Shown here piece by piece: positions 25,470 to 34,192 of a stretch of 64,000 nucleotides of DNA. How positions within the stretch are numbered: the stretch's first letter is position 1; each line of letters begins with the position of its first letter. The stretch spans positions 30,030 to 94,029 of the forward strand of contig LVBN01000065.1 in NCBI GenBank assembly GCA_001603165.1, in the 5' to 3' direction. A model generated the notes under the pieces. The model had not been told where the DNA came from, ran no database searches, and saw nothing but the letters and a program-made list of their open reading frames with translations. The stretch comes from Spirochaetales bacterium Spiro_12. Its GTDB lineage: Bacteria > Spirochaetota > Spirochaetia > Treponematales > Rectinemataceae. Both the position numbers and the translations under genes were made by a program.

Positions 25470-26447
25470 ATGCGGAACCGATTTGCCTTGATGCCTTCGC
25501 TCGCTGCGGCATTCTTCTTTCTCGCTACGATCATGGGGGGCGCGGAGACGAATACCGCCGCTTCGGACCTTCCCGCATTTCTCGATACCATGACCGCCGA
25601 TTACTACAAACCTTCGATGACCGTCGCGATGGGAAGCTTTACCTATGCCGATACCCAATTGCCGACACCTTTTTCCCGCTGGTTCGAGGACGAGCTGCGC
25701 AAGGCGCTTGCGAAAACGTCGAAAATGAAGTTCTTTGACAAGCGGGTAGCCGCCGCGATGGACCCATCCATACGTGCCAAGTACGAAGAGTTTTTCGGCG
25801 CCGAGCCGGTGGATTCCCTTGTCTATGGAAGATACAAAAGCGACGGCGGCTCGATTCTTGTAACGATTTCGATCACCGACCTGGCTACGGGGCAGCTCGT
25901 CGCCGAAAGGAATTTAGCCTATGCCGGGTCCCTGCTTCCCCAGGGTTTGAGGGTGGAGCCGACGCTGCAGACGATTCAGGCGGTCTCGAGCCTCGCATCT
26001 CTCGCCGACGGAGCCCAGGCGGATTCGAGCTTTACGCTGTCCATGGCGACCGATCGCGGCATTGGGGCTAGCTATCGCGACGGAGAAAGCCTTAGCCTTC
26101 TCATAACGTGCAGCAAGGACGCCTATCTCAAAATATATCATGTGGACGTTAACGGTGTCGCGCAACTAATCTGGCCCAATCGTTTCGGAGGCTCGGGAAA
26201 AATCGCCAAGGACCAGGCCATGCGGTTTCCCGACGAAAGCGACCGTTTCAAATACAAGCTCGGCGCTCCTTATGGAACCGAATATATCAAGGCGATCGCT
26301 TCTTTGGCTCCCTTCAAGACGAGGGAGCCGGATTTTTCCGATCTGGAGGGGCCCGCCACCCTCGCCATCGCCCGCGGCCTGACCGTGGAATCGGCCGAGG
26401 CGACGAATCGCGCTGAAGCGATGGCGGTGTATGAGATTCTGCCTTGA
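25470..26447 (+). CDS. Secreted DUF4384-domain protein
   Basis: 325 residues with an N-terminal export signal (MRNRFALMPSLAAAFFFLAT, then GGAETNTA). The middle (about 60-160) resembles a component that sets up a named activity (SRWFEDELRKALAKTSKMKFFD). The C-terminal third is a DUF4384 domain, recognised by YRDGESLSLLITCSKDAYL, YHVDVNGVAQLIWPN and the following GGSGKI segment. DUF4384 domains occur in cell-envelope proteins, often beside peptidase or kinase domains; no enzymatic motif is seen. It is monocistronic with its own promoter. Function unknown. Confidence 0.82.
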   Translation: MRNRFALMPSLAAAFFFLATIMGGAETNTAASDLPAFLDTMTADYYKPSMTVAMGSFTYADTQLPTPFSRWFEDELRKALAKTSKMKFFDKRVAAAMDPSIRAKYEEFFGAEPVDSLVYGRYKSDGGSILVTISITDLATGQLVAERNLAYAGSLLPQGLRVEPTLQTIQAVSSLASLADGAQADSSFTLSMATDRGIGASYRDGESLSLLITCSKDAYLKIYHVDVNGVAQLIWPNRFGGSGKIAKDQAMRFPDESDRFKYKLGAPYGTEYIKAIASLAPFKTREPDFSDLEGPATLAIARGLTVESAEATNRAEAMAVYEILP

Positions 26448-26452
26448 ATGAA

Positions 26453-26600
26453 CTATGGACTAGACTCGGGAACAATATCGCAACATATCCTAAAGCGTTT
26501 GATTATGTTTGGCGCCACCTTGAGTTCTTCCGAAAGGTTCGTGTAGCTCAAGGGCCAGGCCTGACGACGGACAGTCTTCCTATCCTGTCCACTCCTGCCC
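26453..26600 (-). pseudogene. Decayed fragment resembling a DUF4143/AAA ATPase C-terminal region
   Basis: On the minus strand a short frame reads LSYTNLSEELKVAPNIIKRF, which strongly recalls the winged-helix segment of AAA ATPases with a DUF4143 domain (LLNYSSLANDLGVSxNTVKRW). It is followed by a stop within about 15 codons. No intact ATPase surrounds it. Upstream minus-strand frames to about 26740 are proline-rich and uninterpretable. This 336-bp gap otherwise holds no gene I can support. Confidence 0.35.
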
Positions 26601-26783
26601 ACCGTTCCAGTTGAGAGCGGGCTGGCCTGATTTTGATCTCCCGGAGAGGCGTTGGAAGCCATGGCCGGCTTTCGTTATCCCATCCCGGGGCCTGAGCCCC
26701 AATTGGAGGAATGCGTCCAATAAAAGGCGGAAAAGGGGCTTCCATACCTTCGCCGCATCTTCATCCTCCTGCCGGGCTTCGTC

Positions 26784-27581
26784 TTAATCGGGTATCTCGA
26801 AGACTCCCTCCAGCACATGCCGGGGAGCGTAGGGAAAGCGGGGAAGGTCGGCGAGGGCGGTGACGCCGGAGAGGACCAGGACGGTTTCCATATCGGATTC
26901 GATGCCGGCGATGATGTCGGTGTCCATGCGGTCGCCGACAATGGCGGTTTCCTCCCGGGTGACGCCGAGCTTACGGATGGCGTGGCGCATCATGAGAGGA
27001 TTGGGCTTGCCCACGAAGTAGGCTTTGCGTCCCGTGGCGAGCTCGATCGGGGCCAGGAGGGAACCGCAGCCGGGGACCAGGCCTTTTTCGCCGGGGCCGG
27101 TGAGGTCGGGGTTGGTCCCGATAAGCTTGGCACCCGCAAGCACGAGGCCGATCGCTTTTTCTATGGTGTCGAAGGTGTAGGACCGCGCCTCGCCGACCAC
27201 CACATAGTCGGGATTTACATTGTTCATGGTATAGCCCATTTCATAAAGGGCGTGAATAAGGCCCGGTTCGCCGATCACATAGGCCGAGCCGCCGGGCAGC
27301 TGGTTGGAGAGAAAGCTCGCCGTGGCCAGCGCACTGGTATAGAAGTGGCTGGCGTCGACGACGATACCCAGGCGGCCTAGTTTTTGAGAGAGTTCCGCCG
27401 GGCTTCGTTCGCTGGAATTGGTCAGGAAAAGAAAGCGTTTATTGTTTTTTTTAAGCCAGGCGACGAATTCGGCGGCGCCCTGGAGCAGACGGTTGCCGTG
27501 GTAGATCACCCCGTCCATGTCGATGATGAAGGCGTTCTTTGCACGGATTATCGAGAGATCGGCTTTTTTTGACGTATCCAC
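26784..27581 (-). CDS. HAD-superfamily phosphatase (NagD/p-nitrophenylphosphatase type)
   Basis: 265 residues. HAD motif I is DMDGVIYHGN (about 22-31), motif II FLTNSSER (about 52-59), motif III is in VGKPNPLMM and motif IV GDRMDTDI. The C2a cap lies between motifs II and III as in NagD. It would dephosphorylate small sugar or nucleotide phosphates in the cytoplasm. The GTG start has AGGAG 6 nt upstream. It is a single gene with its own promoter, divergent from the DauR-like operon. Confidence 0.92.
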   Translation of the reverse strand: MDTSKKADLSIIRAKNAFIIDMDGVIYHGNRLLQGAAEFVAWLKKNNKRFLFLTNSSERSPAELSQKLGRLGIVVDASHFYTSALATASFLSNQLPGGSAYVIGEPGLIHALYEMGYTMNNVNPDYVVVGEARSYTFDTIEKAIGLVLAGAKLIGTNPDLTGPGEKGLVPGCGSLLAPIELATGRKAYFVGKPNPLMMRHAIRKLGVTREETAIVGDRMDTDIIAGIESDMETVLVLSGVTALADLPRFPYAPRHVLEGVFEIPD

Positions 27582-27617
27582 CAGCGACTCCTATGATACT
27601 GCGAAAGATGATAAATT

Positions 27618-27647
27618 ATGATAGGCATAGCCACAGCCTCGGGTCAA
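27618..27647 (-). promoter_or_regulatory. Candidate promoter of the HAD phosphatase gene
   Basis: Minus strand TTGACC (27647-27642), 18-nt spacer, TATCAT (27623-27618), 36 nt before the GTG start. Confidence 0.5.
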
Positions 27648-27795
27648 TTATCTGCATCGCTCGCTCCTCCCTGTCCGGGGCTGGTTGATATCGCGGTACT
27701 TTGTCTTTACTTATTCTCGCCGGGCCTCCGGCGAGCTTGCCACAGGAGGGAAAATGTAACACTTTAGAGAAGGGTTTTGGACAAAAAATACCTAC

Positions 27796-27824
27796 TTGAC
27801 AGAATAATTTCGTCACAATATATT
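27796..27824 (+). promoter_or_regulatory. Consensus sigma70 promoter directly abutting the DauR-like gene
   Basis: TTGACA (27796-27801), 17-nt spacer, TATATT (27819-27824). GGAGGA at 27825-27830 follows at once and the ATG is at 27835. Initiation at the usual 5-9 nt after the -10 would fall downstream of the ribosome site, giving an almost leaderless mRNA. Confidence 0.65.
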
Positions 27825-27834
27825 GGAGGAAATT

Positions 27835-28515
27835 ATGGACAACCATGCGGTCAACGATTCCGACTCTCTCATTCTGGAGACGTTGGTCACCGTCGCCAGG
27901 GGTATAGCGAATACCTTCGGTCCTTCCAGCGAGGTGGTCGTACACGATCTTTCAAAACCGAAGACTTCGGTAATAGCGGTTTTCAACAACACCGTCACCG
28001 GGAGGAAGGTAGGGGAGGGCATCCGCGATCTCATACTTACGGTCCTCAGATCGCCGGATTTCAAGGATGATATGCTGTTCAACTATCAGTCGGTGACCCC
28101 CGAAGGGAAAAGCATAAAATGCACGACGATAGTCATAAGGAACAATGAGAAAAATGTGGTCGGCGCTCTGTGCATTAATACCGATTTGTCAGCTTTTGTT
28201 TCCACGAAAAAATTCTTCGATGACTTCACTAAAACGCATAACCTGACACCCCCGGAAGACAAGGTCGTTGATATTAAGAATGCCGATGTGCTGGATATTC
28301 TGGATCATCTCATCCAGAGCACGATCAAGGAAACCGGTAAACTTGTGGAGCAGATGAGCAAGGAAGATAAGGTGCAGGTGATCAAATACCTGGACGAAAA
28401 GGGGACTTTCCTCGTGCGGGGCTCGGTGAACTGGGTCGCCAGCAAGCTTGGGATGTCGAGAAACACCGTGTACAGCTATCTGGAGCAACATCGCTTGTCA
28501 AAGAATATCAAGTAG
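27835..28515 (+). CDS. YheO/DauR-family transcriptional regulator
   Basis: 226 residues. The N-terminal YheO-like PAS domain (about 10-120) contains FGPSSEVVVHDL and TGRKVGEGI. A C-terminal HTH_22 domain (about 160-222) has VIKYLDEKGTFLVRG and SKLGMSRNTVYSYLEQHR as its recognition helix region. The closest characterised relative by architecture is DauR, repressor of D-arginine catabolism in Pseudomonas (family knowledge). The ATG has an ideal GGAGGA site; an ATG 12 nt upstream lacks one. It heads the RidA-DUF4392-TAXI-M24 cluster and likely controls it in response to an amino-acid-like ligand. Confidence 0.9.
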   Translation: MDNHAVNDSDSLILETLVTVARGIANTFGPSSEVVVHDLSKPKTSVIAVFNNTVTGRKVGEGIRDLILTVLRSPDFKDDMLFNYQSVTPEGKSIKCTTIVIRNNEKNVVGALCINTDLSAFVSTKKFFDDFTKTHNLTPPEDKVVDIKNADVLDILDHLIQSTIKETGKLVEQMSKEDKVQVIKYLDEKGTFLVRGSVNWVASKLGMSRNTVYSYLEQHRLSKNIK

Positions 28516-28556
28516 GTCCTAGGTTCTGCAACAAAAGGAGGCTGGCGAAGGCCATT

Positions 28557-28940
28557 ATGGAAAGGCGAGAAATCATCTGCGACAGCATAGCGAAATCGGC
28601 GAATCCGCTCTCCCAGGGAATCAAATTCGGGAATCTTCTGTTTCTTTCCGGACAGCTCGGCAGGAACCCCGATACGGGAAAGCTAGAGACAGGGGCTTAC
28701 GAGCAGACTCGCAGGGTCCTGAGCAACCTAAGGGAACTCTTGAAAACCGAGGACCTGTCCATGGACGACGTACTCAAGACGACGATCTTCATCGTGGATA
28801 TTTCCAAGGTCGCCGAGATGAACAGGGCGTATAACGAGTTTTTTTCCGCCCCCTTCCCTGCCAGATCCTGCGTCGAAGTCTCCACGCTCGGCGGGGGGGC
28901 GGAGGTCGAAATAGAGCTTATAGCCGGCAAGGCAATGTGA
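28557..28940 (+). CDS. RidA (YjgF/YER057c/UK114) family protein
   Basis: 127 residues, full length. It begins with substrate-site residues around NPLSQGIKFGNLLFLSGQLG (17-36) and has Arg103 in PARSCVEV, the residue needed for imine/enamine deaminase activity in RidA, followed by EIELIAGKA. It would hydrolyse 2-aminoacrylate or other imines that arise from amino-acid dehydratases, lyases or oxidases. It lies 41 bp after the DauR-like gene and slightly overlaps the next frame. Its presence implies imine intermediates in this pathway. Confidence 0.93.
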   Translation: MERREIICDSIAKSANPLSQGIKFGNLLFLSGQLGRNPDTGKLETGAYEQTRRVLSNLRELLKTEDLSMDDVLKTTIFIVDISKVAEMNRAYNEFFSAPFPARSCVEVSTLGGGAEVEIELIAGKAM

Positions 28941-28957
28941 CCCAGGGAGGTGGGACT

Positions 28958-29980
28958 GTGGCGAAGATAATGGCTGAGTATGTCGACAGACTGATTAACA
29001 TCGAGATGCGCCAGATGGGCGGCTTGCCGAGAGGAGTAACGCACGCCCTCTACGAAGCGGCGAGGAAATTCCACAAGGAACCTTTAACCTATCTTGCCGC
29101 GAGCGGACTGATCGAGGCGGTCAAGCCGAAGGATCATGTGATCATCGCCACTGGAGCGGGTGTCGCGCCCTGGCTGCCGAAAGGGGAAACCGACGGGCCT
29201 TTAGGCGCGGCGGCCCTGGCGAGAACCATTGATCTGGGCTTGGGAGGCAAGCCCGTATTGGTCGGCGAAGCGCGATGCCTGCCGCCGATAGCGGCCACCG
29301 TGGAGGCGGCCGGTCTTCTCGTGGCCGATGATGAGTTGTTCGGTCAGCGTGACCACGTCGCCCAAGTGAGAGAGTATCCCCTGGGCGAGGCCCGAGGGGA
29401 AGCGTTCGCGAGCGAACTTTTGGAGAAATACAATCCTAAGGCGATAATCACGGTGGAGAAACACGGTCCGAGCGCGAGCGGAAAATATCACAGCATCATG
29501 GGCGTTGGCAGAAGTCCGGAGAGCGTCGCGAACGTGAAGTTCCTCGTGGAAGCGGCGATGGCGAAGGGGATCCTGACGATAGGGATCGGCGACGGCGGCA
29601 ATGAAATAGGATTCGGAAATATCCACGAGGACGTTAGGCGAATTCAAAAGTTCGGAAGCAAGTGCCAATGCCCCTGTGGGGCAGGGATCGCCACAGTGAC
29701 GAAGGCTGATGTCCTGGTTGCGGCCGCGATTTCCAATTGGGGTGCGTATGGAATCGCCGCGATGCTCGCTTTCATGCTCAAAAATCCTAGATTGCTGCAC
29801 GATAAAGACACCGAGTACAGAATGCTCGAAGCCTCGATCCGGGCAGGGGCGATGGACGGCCTCTATACGAACCTCTCCATGTATGTCGACGGCACTTCTT
29901 GCGAGACCCAGCTCTCGCTGATCACCATGTTGCACGAAATCGTGACCAACGGCCTCTCCGAACAACCGAGGCATTGGTGA
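28958..29980 (+). CDS. DUF4392 protein, D-glutamate cyclase-like
   Basis: 340 residues from the GTG at 28958, which has GGGAGG 7 nt upstream; GTG 28937 (overlapping ridA) and ATG 28970 are alternatives. Conserved DUF4392 blocks: IIATGAGVAPWLPKGETDGP (about 56-75), then GLGGKPVLVGEA, a Lys-His-Gly in VEKHGPSASGKYHSIMG near 170, and GIGDGGNEIGFGN near 213. The mammalian homologue DGLUCY converts D-glutamate to 5-oxo-D-proline (family knowledge). With RidA, a DauR-like regulator and an M24 peptidase it suggests handling of D-glutamate or a related D-amino acid. Confidence 0.85.
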   Translation: MAKIMAEYVDRLINIEMRQMGGLPRGVTHALYEAARKFHKEPLTYLAASGLIEAVKPKDHVIIATGAGVAPWLPKGETDGPLGAAALARTIDLGLGGKPVLVGEARCLPPIAATVEAAGLLVADDELFGQRDHVAQVREYPLGEARGEAFASELLEKYNPKAIITVEKHGPSASGKYHSIMGVGRSPESVANVKFLVEAAMAKGILTIGIGDGGNEIGFGNIHEDVRRIQKFGSKCQCPCGAGIATVTKADVLVAAAISNWGAYGIAAMLAFMLKNPRLLHDKDTEYRMLEASIRAGAMDGLYTNLSMYVDGTSCETQLSLITMLHEIVTNGLSEQPRHW

Positions 29981-30014
29981 TGGAGTCTTACGCTTTTAGA
30001 AAAGGAGGTTTTCT

Positions 30015-30983
30015 ATGAAAGCGATCAAAGTGACGGCTATGTTGGTGCTCCTCGGCCTTCTGGCCGCCCCGACACTCGCCGCAGCGCCCTGGAATTTCAG
30101 CATTGGGACGAGTACGCTCGGCGGCAGTTTCTACATAATGGGGACCCCGTTCGCGAAGGTGATCACGGAAAAAGTCCCCAACGTCGTCGCCACCGTCCAG
30201 GCGACTAATGGGCCGTCGGCCAACATCCAGCTCATGGAAAGAGGGGAGATGAAACTGGCGTACGTTTCTTCCGCGGCGGCGTACGAAGGTTGGAATGGGC
30301 TGAGTTGGGCGAAGGGGGTAAAGCACCAGCGAATGCGGACGATGTTCACGACCTATTCGAGTTATTTCGAAATGGTGACCCTCTCCAAAATACCCATAAA
30401 GACCATCAGGGATCTGGAGGGGAAAAGAGTGCACATGACTATGCCTAATGGCACCCCCGATATCGCGATCAGGTATTGTCTCGAAACGCTCAAGATCACG
30501 CCCAAGGAGAAGCTGTATATGCAGACCGAGCAGGCGCTCGATCAGCTGAAGGACGGCAAGCTCGATGTCGTGCTGTTCGCCATGGGTCTGCCTACGTCGA
30601 TGATCCTGGATCTTCAGGCTACCCACGATATCAGAATGGTCGACATCAGCCTCGAGGATCAAAAAGCGATCATCGAGAAGTATCCTTACTTCGCCAAAGC
30701 GGTGATCCCGGCCGGAACATATGAGAATATGCCCAAGGATATCAACACGTTCGCGTTCTGGAACTATGCCGTGTGCGACAAGGATCTGCCCGACGACCTC
30801 GTTTACCAGATGACGAAGGCGGTTTTCGAGAACAAGAAGGATTTCGAGGCCACTTCCGCGTATGGCAAGGAGCTGTTCGCCAAGAACATCGTGAACGCCG
30901 TCGTTCCCTTGCATCCGGGCGCCGCGAGGTACTACAAGGAAATGGGCATCGAGGTCCCCGCGCATTTGTTGCCCACCGAATAA
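30015..30983 (+). CDS. TAXI family TRAP transporter solute-binding subunit
   Basis: 322 residues with a signal peptide (MKAIKVTAMLVLLGLLAAPT, cleavage near LAA-AP). The TAXI opening FSIGTSTLGGSFYIMGTPFA and the GPSANIQLMERGEMKLAYVS segment are typical; later DLEGKRVHMTMPNGTPDIAI binds the ligand-facing hinge. AAGGAGG precedes the ATG. It feeds the fused permease downstream. TAXI ligands known include glutamate and other dicarboxylates, which would suit the adjacent D-glutamate-cyclase-like gene (inference). Confidence 0.94.
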   Translation: MKAIKVTAMLVLLGLLAAPTLAAAPWNFSIGTSTLGGSFYIMGTPFAKVITEKVPNVVATVQATNGPSANIQLMERGEMKLAYVSSAAAYEGWNGLSWAKGVKHQRMRTMFTTYSSYFEMVTLSKIPIKTIRDLEGKRVHMTMPNGTPDIAIRYCLETLKITPKEKLYMQTEQALDQLKDGKLDVVLFAMGLPTSMILDLQATHDIRMVDISLEDQKAIIEKYPYFAKAVIPAGTYENMPKDINTFAFWNYAVCDKDLPDDLVYQMTKAVFENKKDFEATSAYGKELFAKNIVNAVVPLHPGAARYYKEMGIEVPAHLLPTE

Positions 30984-30998
30984 CAACAAGCCTTATCC

Positions 30999-31034
30999 GC
31001 ATGTCGCGCCCTGTTCGGCAAAGGCGCGGCATGC
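30999..31034 (+). other. Intercistronic hairpin between TAXI binding protein and permease genes
   Basis: GCATGTCGCGCC (30999-31010) pairs with GGCGCGGCATGC (31023-31034) over 12 bp with one T-G pair. The loop is 12 nt and the stem starts 15 nt after the stop codon. No U-tract follows. It matches the position and loop size of the hairpins in the dpp, tct and Fbp-type operons. Confidence 0.72.
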
Positions 31035-31054
31035 CATAGGCGAGAGGAGTATCT

Positions 31055-32983
31055 ATGGCGCATAGAATGTCCGATATTGTCGATGACGTGGAGACATCGG
31101 GGAAACGTAAGCTGAGCCCCGGAACCTCGAAGCTTGTCTTCGTGCTTGGCATTTGTTACGCAGCCTTTAACTTGACCCATCTTCTGATACATTCTTTTGG
31201 GCCATGGATACATCTGCCGATCAATCTCTGCTTCGCGTCCGTGCTGACGCTGTTATGCTACAACAGCCTTTTTGAGAAACGACGCAGACTCGCCGTGGCG
31301 ATCGACGGACTGCTTATAGCGATGACGATATCCAGCACCTTGTATTATGCCCTGGAATATCAGGAGATGATTTTCAGGCAAGGCTCCTTCTCGACGCCGC
31401 TGGATATCCTTTTCGCAACCTTCATCATAATCGTCAGTTTCGAGATCACGAGGAGAGCAAGCGGCGCGGCGCTCACGATCGTCGCCGCGGTCTTTCTGCT
31501 CTACGCGATTTTCGGCAAGTATATCCCCGGCTATCTCGGGCACAGTGGTTTCTCCTATGAGCGGGTAATGGCATACCTCTACAGCGATGTGGGTATATTC
31601 GGCTCCGCGCTTTCCGCGGCCGCGTCGTATGTCTTTCTATTCATATTGTTCGGCTCCTTCCTGGAAAAGTTGGGCGGGGGGCAGGTATTCATCGACCTGG
31701 CGACCGGAGTCGCCGGCCATAGGCGGGGCGGACCGGCCAAGGTGGCGGTGATCGCCAGCGCCCTTTTCGGCACTATCTCGGGGAGTTCGGTGGCAAATGT
31801 GGCGGGAACGGGCACATTCACGATTCCGCTGATGAAAAAGCTGGGGTATAAGCCGCATTTCGCCGGCGCGGTGGAGGCGGCCGCTTCCACCGGGGGGCAG
31901 ATCATGCCGCCGGTCATGGGTTCCACCGCCTTCATTCTCGCGGAAATAGTGGGCGTCACCTACTCCACGCTGGCGCTGAAGGCAGTCGTCCCCGCCGCGA
32001 TGTACTTTTTGGCCGTTTTCATAATGGTGGACCTGGAGGCGGTCAGAACAAATCTGACCGGCGTCCCCAAGGATCAGCTTCCCAATGCCCGGAAAATCAT
32101 GAAGGAAAAGTGGGCCTTCTTCCTTCCGATCATCGTCATCTTCTTCACCCTCCTGGTATTGAAAACGAGCACATCGCGGGCCGCCGTGCTCGGCATCGCC
32201 GCGACCTTCATCGGACCGGTGTTTTTCTCCAGAGGTACGAGGCTCGGCGCCAAAAAGGTTCTCGATTCCGTTCACGGCGGGTCGATGGGGGTGCTCAACA
32301 TTATCGCGGCGTGCACGTCCGCCGGGGTGATCATAGGCGTTCTGGCCATGACGGGCCTCGGCCTGAAGATCGGCACCCTTCTGGTGAAACTCTCCCAAGG
32401 CAACACCTTTTTCATGCTGATAGCCGCCATGGTGCTGACCGTCATTCTGGGCATGGGGCTCCCCACCGCGGCGGCGTACATAATAGCCGCGTCGGTTGTC
32501 GGACCTGCCCTAACGCAGGCGGGAATACCGATGCTCACCGCCCATTTGTTCATCCTCTATTTCGCCGTCACCGCCATGGTGACGCCTCCCGTGGCTTTGG
32601 CTTCCTACACCGCGGCGGGCATAGCCGGCAGCAGCGCGTCGAAGGTCGGCTGGGCGGGGCTGAAGTTGAGCATAGCCGGCTTCATCGTGCCTTTCATGTT
32701 CGTATATGGCCCCGGAATGATATTGGATGGCGGGGCGTACAACATCGTGTATTCGATAACCTGTTCGGTGATTGGAATAATTCTGTTGGCGTTGGCGAGC
32801 GAAGGCTACGCATACTTCATCGGAAATCTTAATGTCGCGCAAAGAGTAATCGTTTTTGCGGCCGCCATTTGCATAATGCTGCCGGGCTTCATGACGGATG
32901 CGATGGGCATGGCCGCTGCCATCCTGGTCTTTTTCTGGAAGTACCTGGCCAACAGGATGAGCGGCAAACATAAATCGGCATAA
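31055..32983 (+). CDS. TRAP transporter fused permease (4TM/12TM, TAXI type)
   Basis: 642 residues. The N-terminal DctQ-like four-helix part (about 25-150) is fused to the 12-helix DctM-like part. Visible motifs are FGSFLEKLGGGQVFIDLA, GPAKVAVIASALFGTISGSSVANV and a following GTFTIPLMKK, all typical of TAXI permeases, and ILGMGLPTAAAYII in the second repeat. GAGAGGAG lies upstream of the ATG. It carries the solute across the inner membrane using an ion gradient. Confidence 0.95.
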   Translation: MAHRMSDIVDDVETSGKRKLSPGTSKLVFVLGICYAAFNLTHLLIHSFGPWIHLPINLCFASVLTLLCYNSLFEKRRRLAVAIDGLLIAMTISSTLYYALEYQEMIFRQGSFSTPLDILFATFIIIVSFEITRRASGAALTIVAAVFLLYAIFGKYIPGYLGHSGFSYERVMAYLYSDVGIFGSALSAAASYVFLFILFGSFLEKLGGGQVFIDLATGVAGHRRGGPAKVAVIASALFGTISGSSVANVAGTGTFTIPLMKKLGYKPHFAGAVEAAASTGGQIMPPVMGSTAFILAEIVGVTYSTLALKAVVPAAMYFLAVFIMVDLEAVRTNLTGVPKDQLPNARKIMKEKWAFFLPIIVIFFTLLVLKTSTSRAAVLGIAATFIGPVFFSRGTRLGAKKVLDSVHGGSMGVLNIIAACTSAGVIIGVLAMTGLGLKIGTLLVKLSQGNTFFMLIAAMVLTVILGMGLPTAAAYIIAASVVGPALTQAGIPMLTAHLFILYFAVTAMVTPPVALASYTAAGIAGSSASKVGWAGLKLSIAGFIVPFMFVYGPGMILDGGAYNIVYSITCSVIGIILLALASEGYAYFIGNLNVAQRVIVFAAAICIMLPGFMTDAMGMAAAILVFFWKYLANRMSGKHKSA

Positions 32984-33003
32984 ATAAATAAAGGGGTGAC
33001 AAT

Positions 33004-34149
33004 ATGCTGTTGAACAGAGCTCGGCTCACGGACCTGATGAAGAAAGCTGGTATCCCGGTGCTGATCAGCGCAAAACCGGAAAATGCCATTTATCTGACTT
33101 CGTATCATCCCATGGGTTCCAGGACGATCAAGGACAGGCTGACCTACGTGCTGTATTTCGCCGATGAGGCTAAGGCGCCTCTTGCCCTGTGCCCTTCGGT
33201 GGACCTCAGGCAAATGAGGGAGCTGTCATGGCTCCCCGAAGACCAGGTCATGCCCTTTGTGGAGTTCAAGACCGGCAAAGACCAGGGGCTGGTGACGGAC
33301 AAGTTCGGTTTTCTGGCGGAGCAGATCCGCGGCGCGGGCTACGCGACCGATCAGGTGGGCGTCGAGACGAGCTTCCTGCCTGAGAACATCCTGAATAGTT
33401 TCAGGGCAGCACTGCCCGACGCGAAATTTGTCAACAGCGATCCGGTCATCAAGAGGGCCAGGGCTGTCAAGACGCCGGAAGAGATCGAGCGTTTGCGGAA
33501 GGCCTGCCGGGCCACCGAGGCGGGCTGCAAGAAGCTCATCGAGTGCGCATCCCGTCTTTGGTTCGAGGACGAGGCCGCCGCGGCCGCCAGGGCTGCGTCG
33601 ATGATGCAGGGGGCGGAGACGATCGGTTTCTGCGCGGTGGGCTCCGCGCTCAGATCGGCGAATGTCCACAACAATCCTCGGCATGAGCCGATAACCACGG
33701 GCTCCGTATTCAGATTCGACTACGGGGCGATCTATGACGGATACTGGGGAGACCTGGCGAGAACCTTTGTGATGGGAAAACCGAATCCGGCGCAACAAAA
33801 ATATCACGACGCCGTTAAGGCCGCCCAGGAAGCAGGTTTGAGCGCGGTAAGGCCCGGCGTTACGGCCGACTACATTTATAAAGAAGCGCTCAAGGGCGGC
33901 CAGGTCTATGATCCGGAGTTGCGGAGAGAGCATGTCGGCCATGGGCTCGGCCTGGAAGTGCACGAAGAACCCCTGCTGCGTTTGGGTAACGAGCAGGTGA
34001 TCGAGGCCGGCATGGTCATCTGCGTCGAAGTCGGGAAATATCTTGCCGATATTGGCGGCTTTCAGATAGAGGATACTGTTTTGGTTACCGATACTGGAAT
34101 TGAGATTTTGGACTCCTTACCGAAGGGTGTTTCTTTGCCAATAGAATAG
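33004..34149 (+). CDS. M24 family metallopeptidase (Xaa-Pro dipeptidase/aminopeptidase P type)
   Basis: 381 residues. An N-terminal creatinase-like domain (about 1-140) precedes the pita-bread domain. Metal ligands: Asp239 in RFDYG, Asp250 in YWGDLART, His313 in HVGHGLGLE (His310 nearby is also conserved), Glu in CVEVG and Glu in FQIEDTV. It cleaves Xaa-Pro or related imide bonds, or creatine-like compounds. It lies 20 bp after the TAXI permease, last in the DauR-like cluster. It could release a prolyl or modified amino acid from the imported ligand. Confidence 0.92.
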   Translation: MLLNRARLTDLMKKAGIPVLISAKPENAIYLTSYHPMGSRTIKDRLTYVLYFADEAKAPLALCPSVDLRQMRELSWLPEDQVMPFVEFKTGKDQGLVTDKFGFLAEQIRGAGYATDQVGVETSFLPENILNSFRAALPDAKFVNSDPVIKRARAVKTPEEIERLRKACRATEAGCKKLIECASRLWFEDEAAAAARAASMMQGAETIGFCAVGSALRSANVHNNPRHEPITTGSVFRFDYGAIYDGYWGDLARTFVMGKPNPAQQKYHDAVKAAQEAGLSAVRPGVTADYIYKEALKGGQVYDPELRREHVGHGLGLEVHEEPLLRLGNEQVIEAGMVICVEVGKYLADIGGFQIEDTVLVTDTGIEILDSLPKGVSLPIE

Positions 34150-34192
34150 GCCGATTCTCTTTTTTCCCCTACGCTTGTCGAAAAGCGATGTG

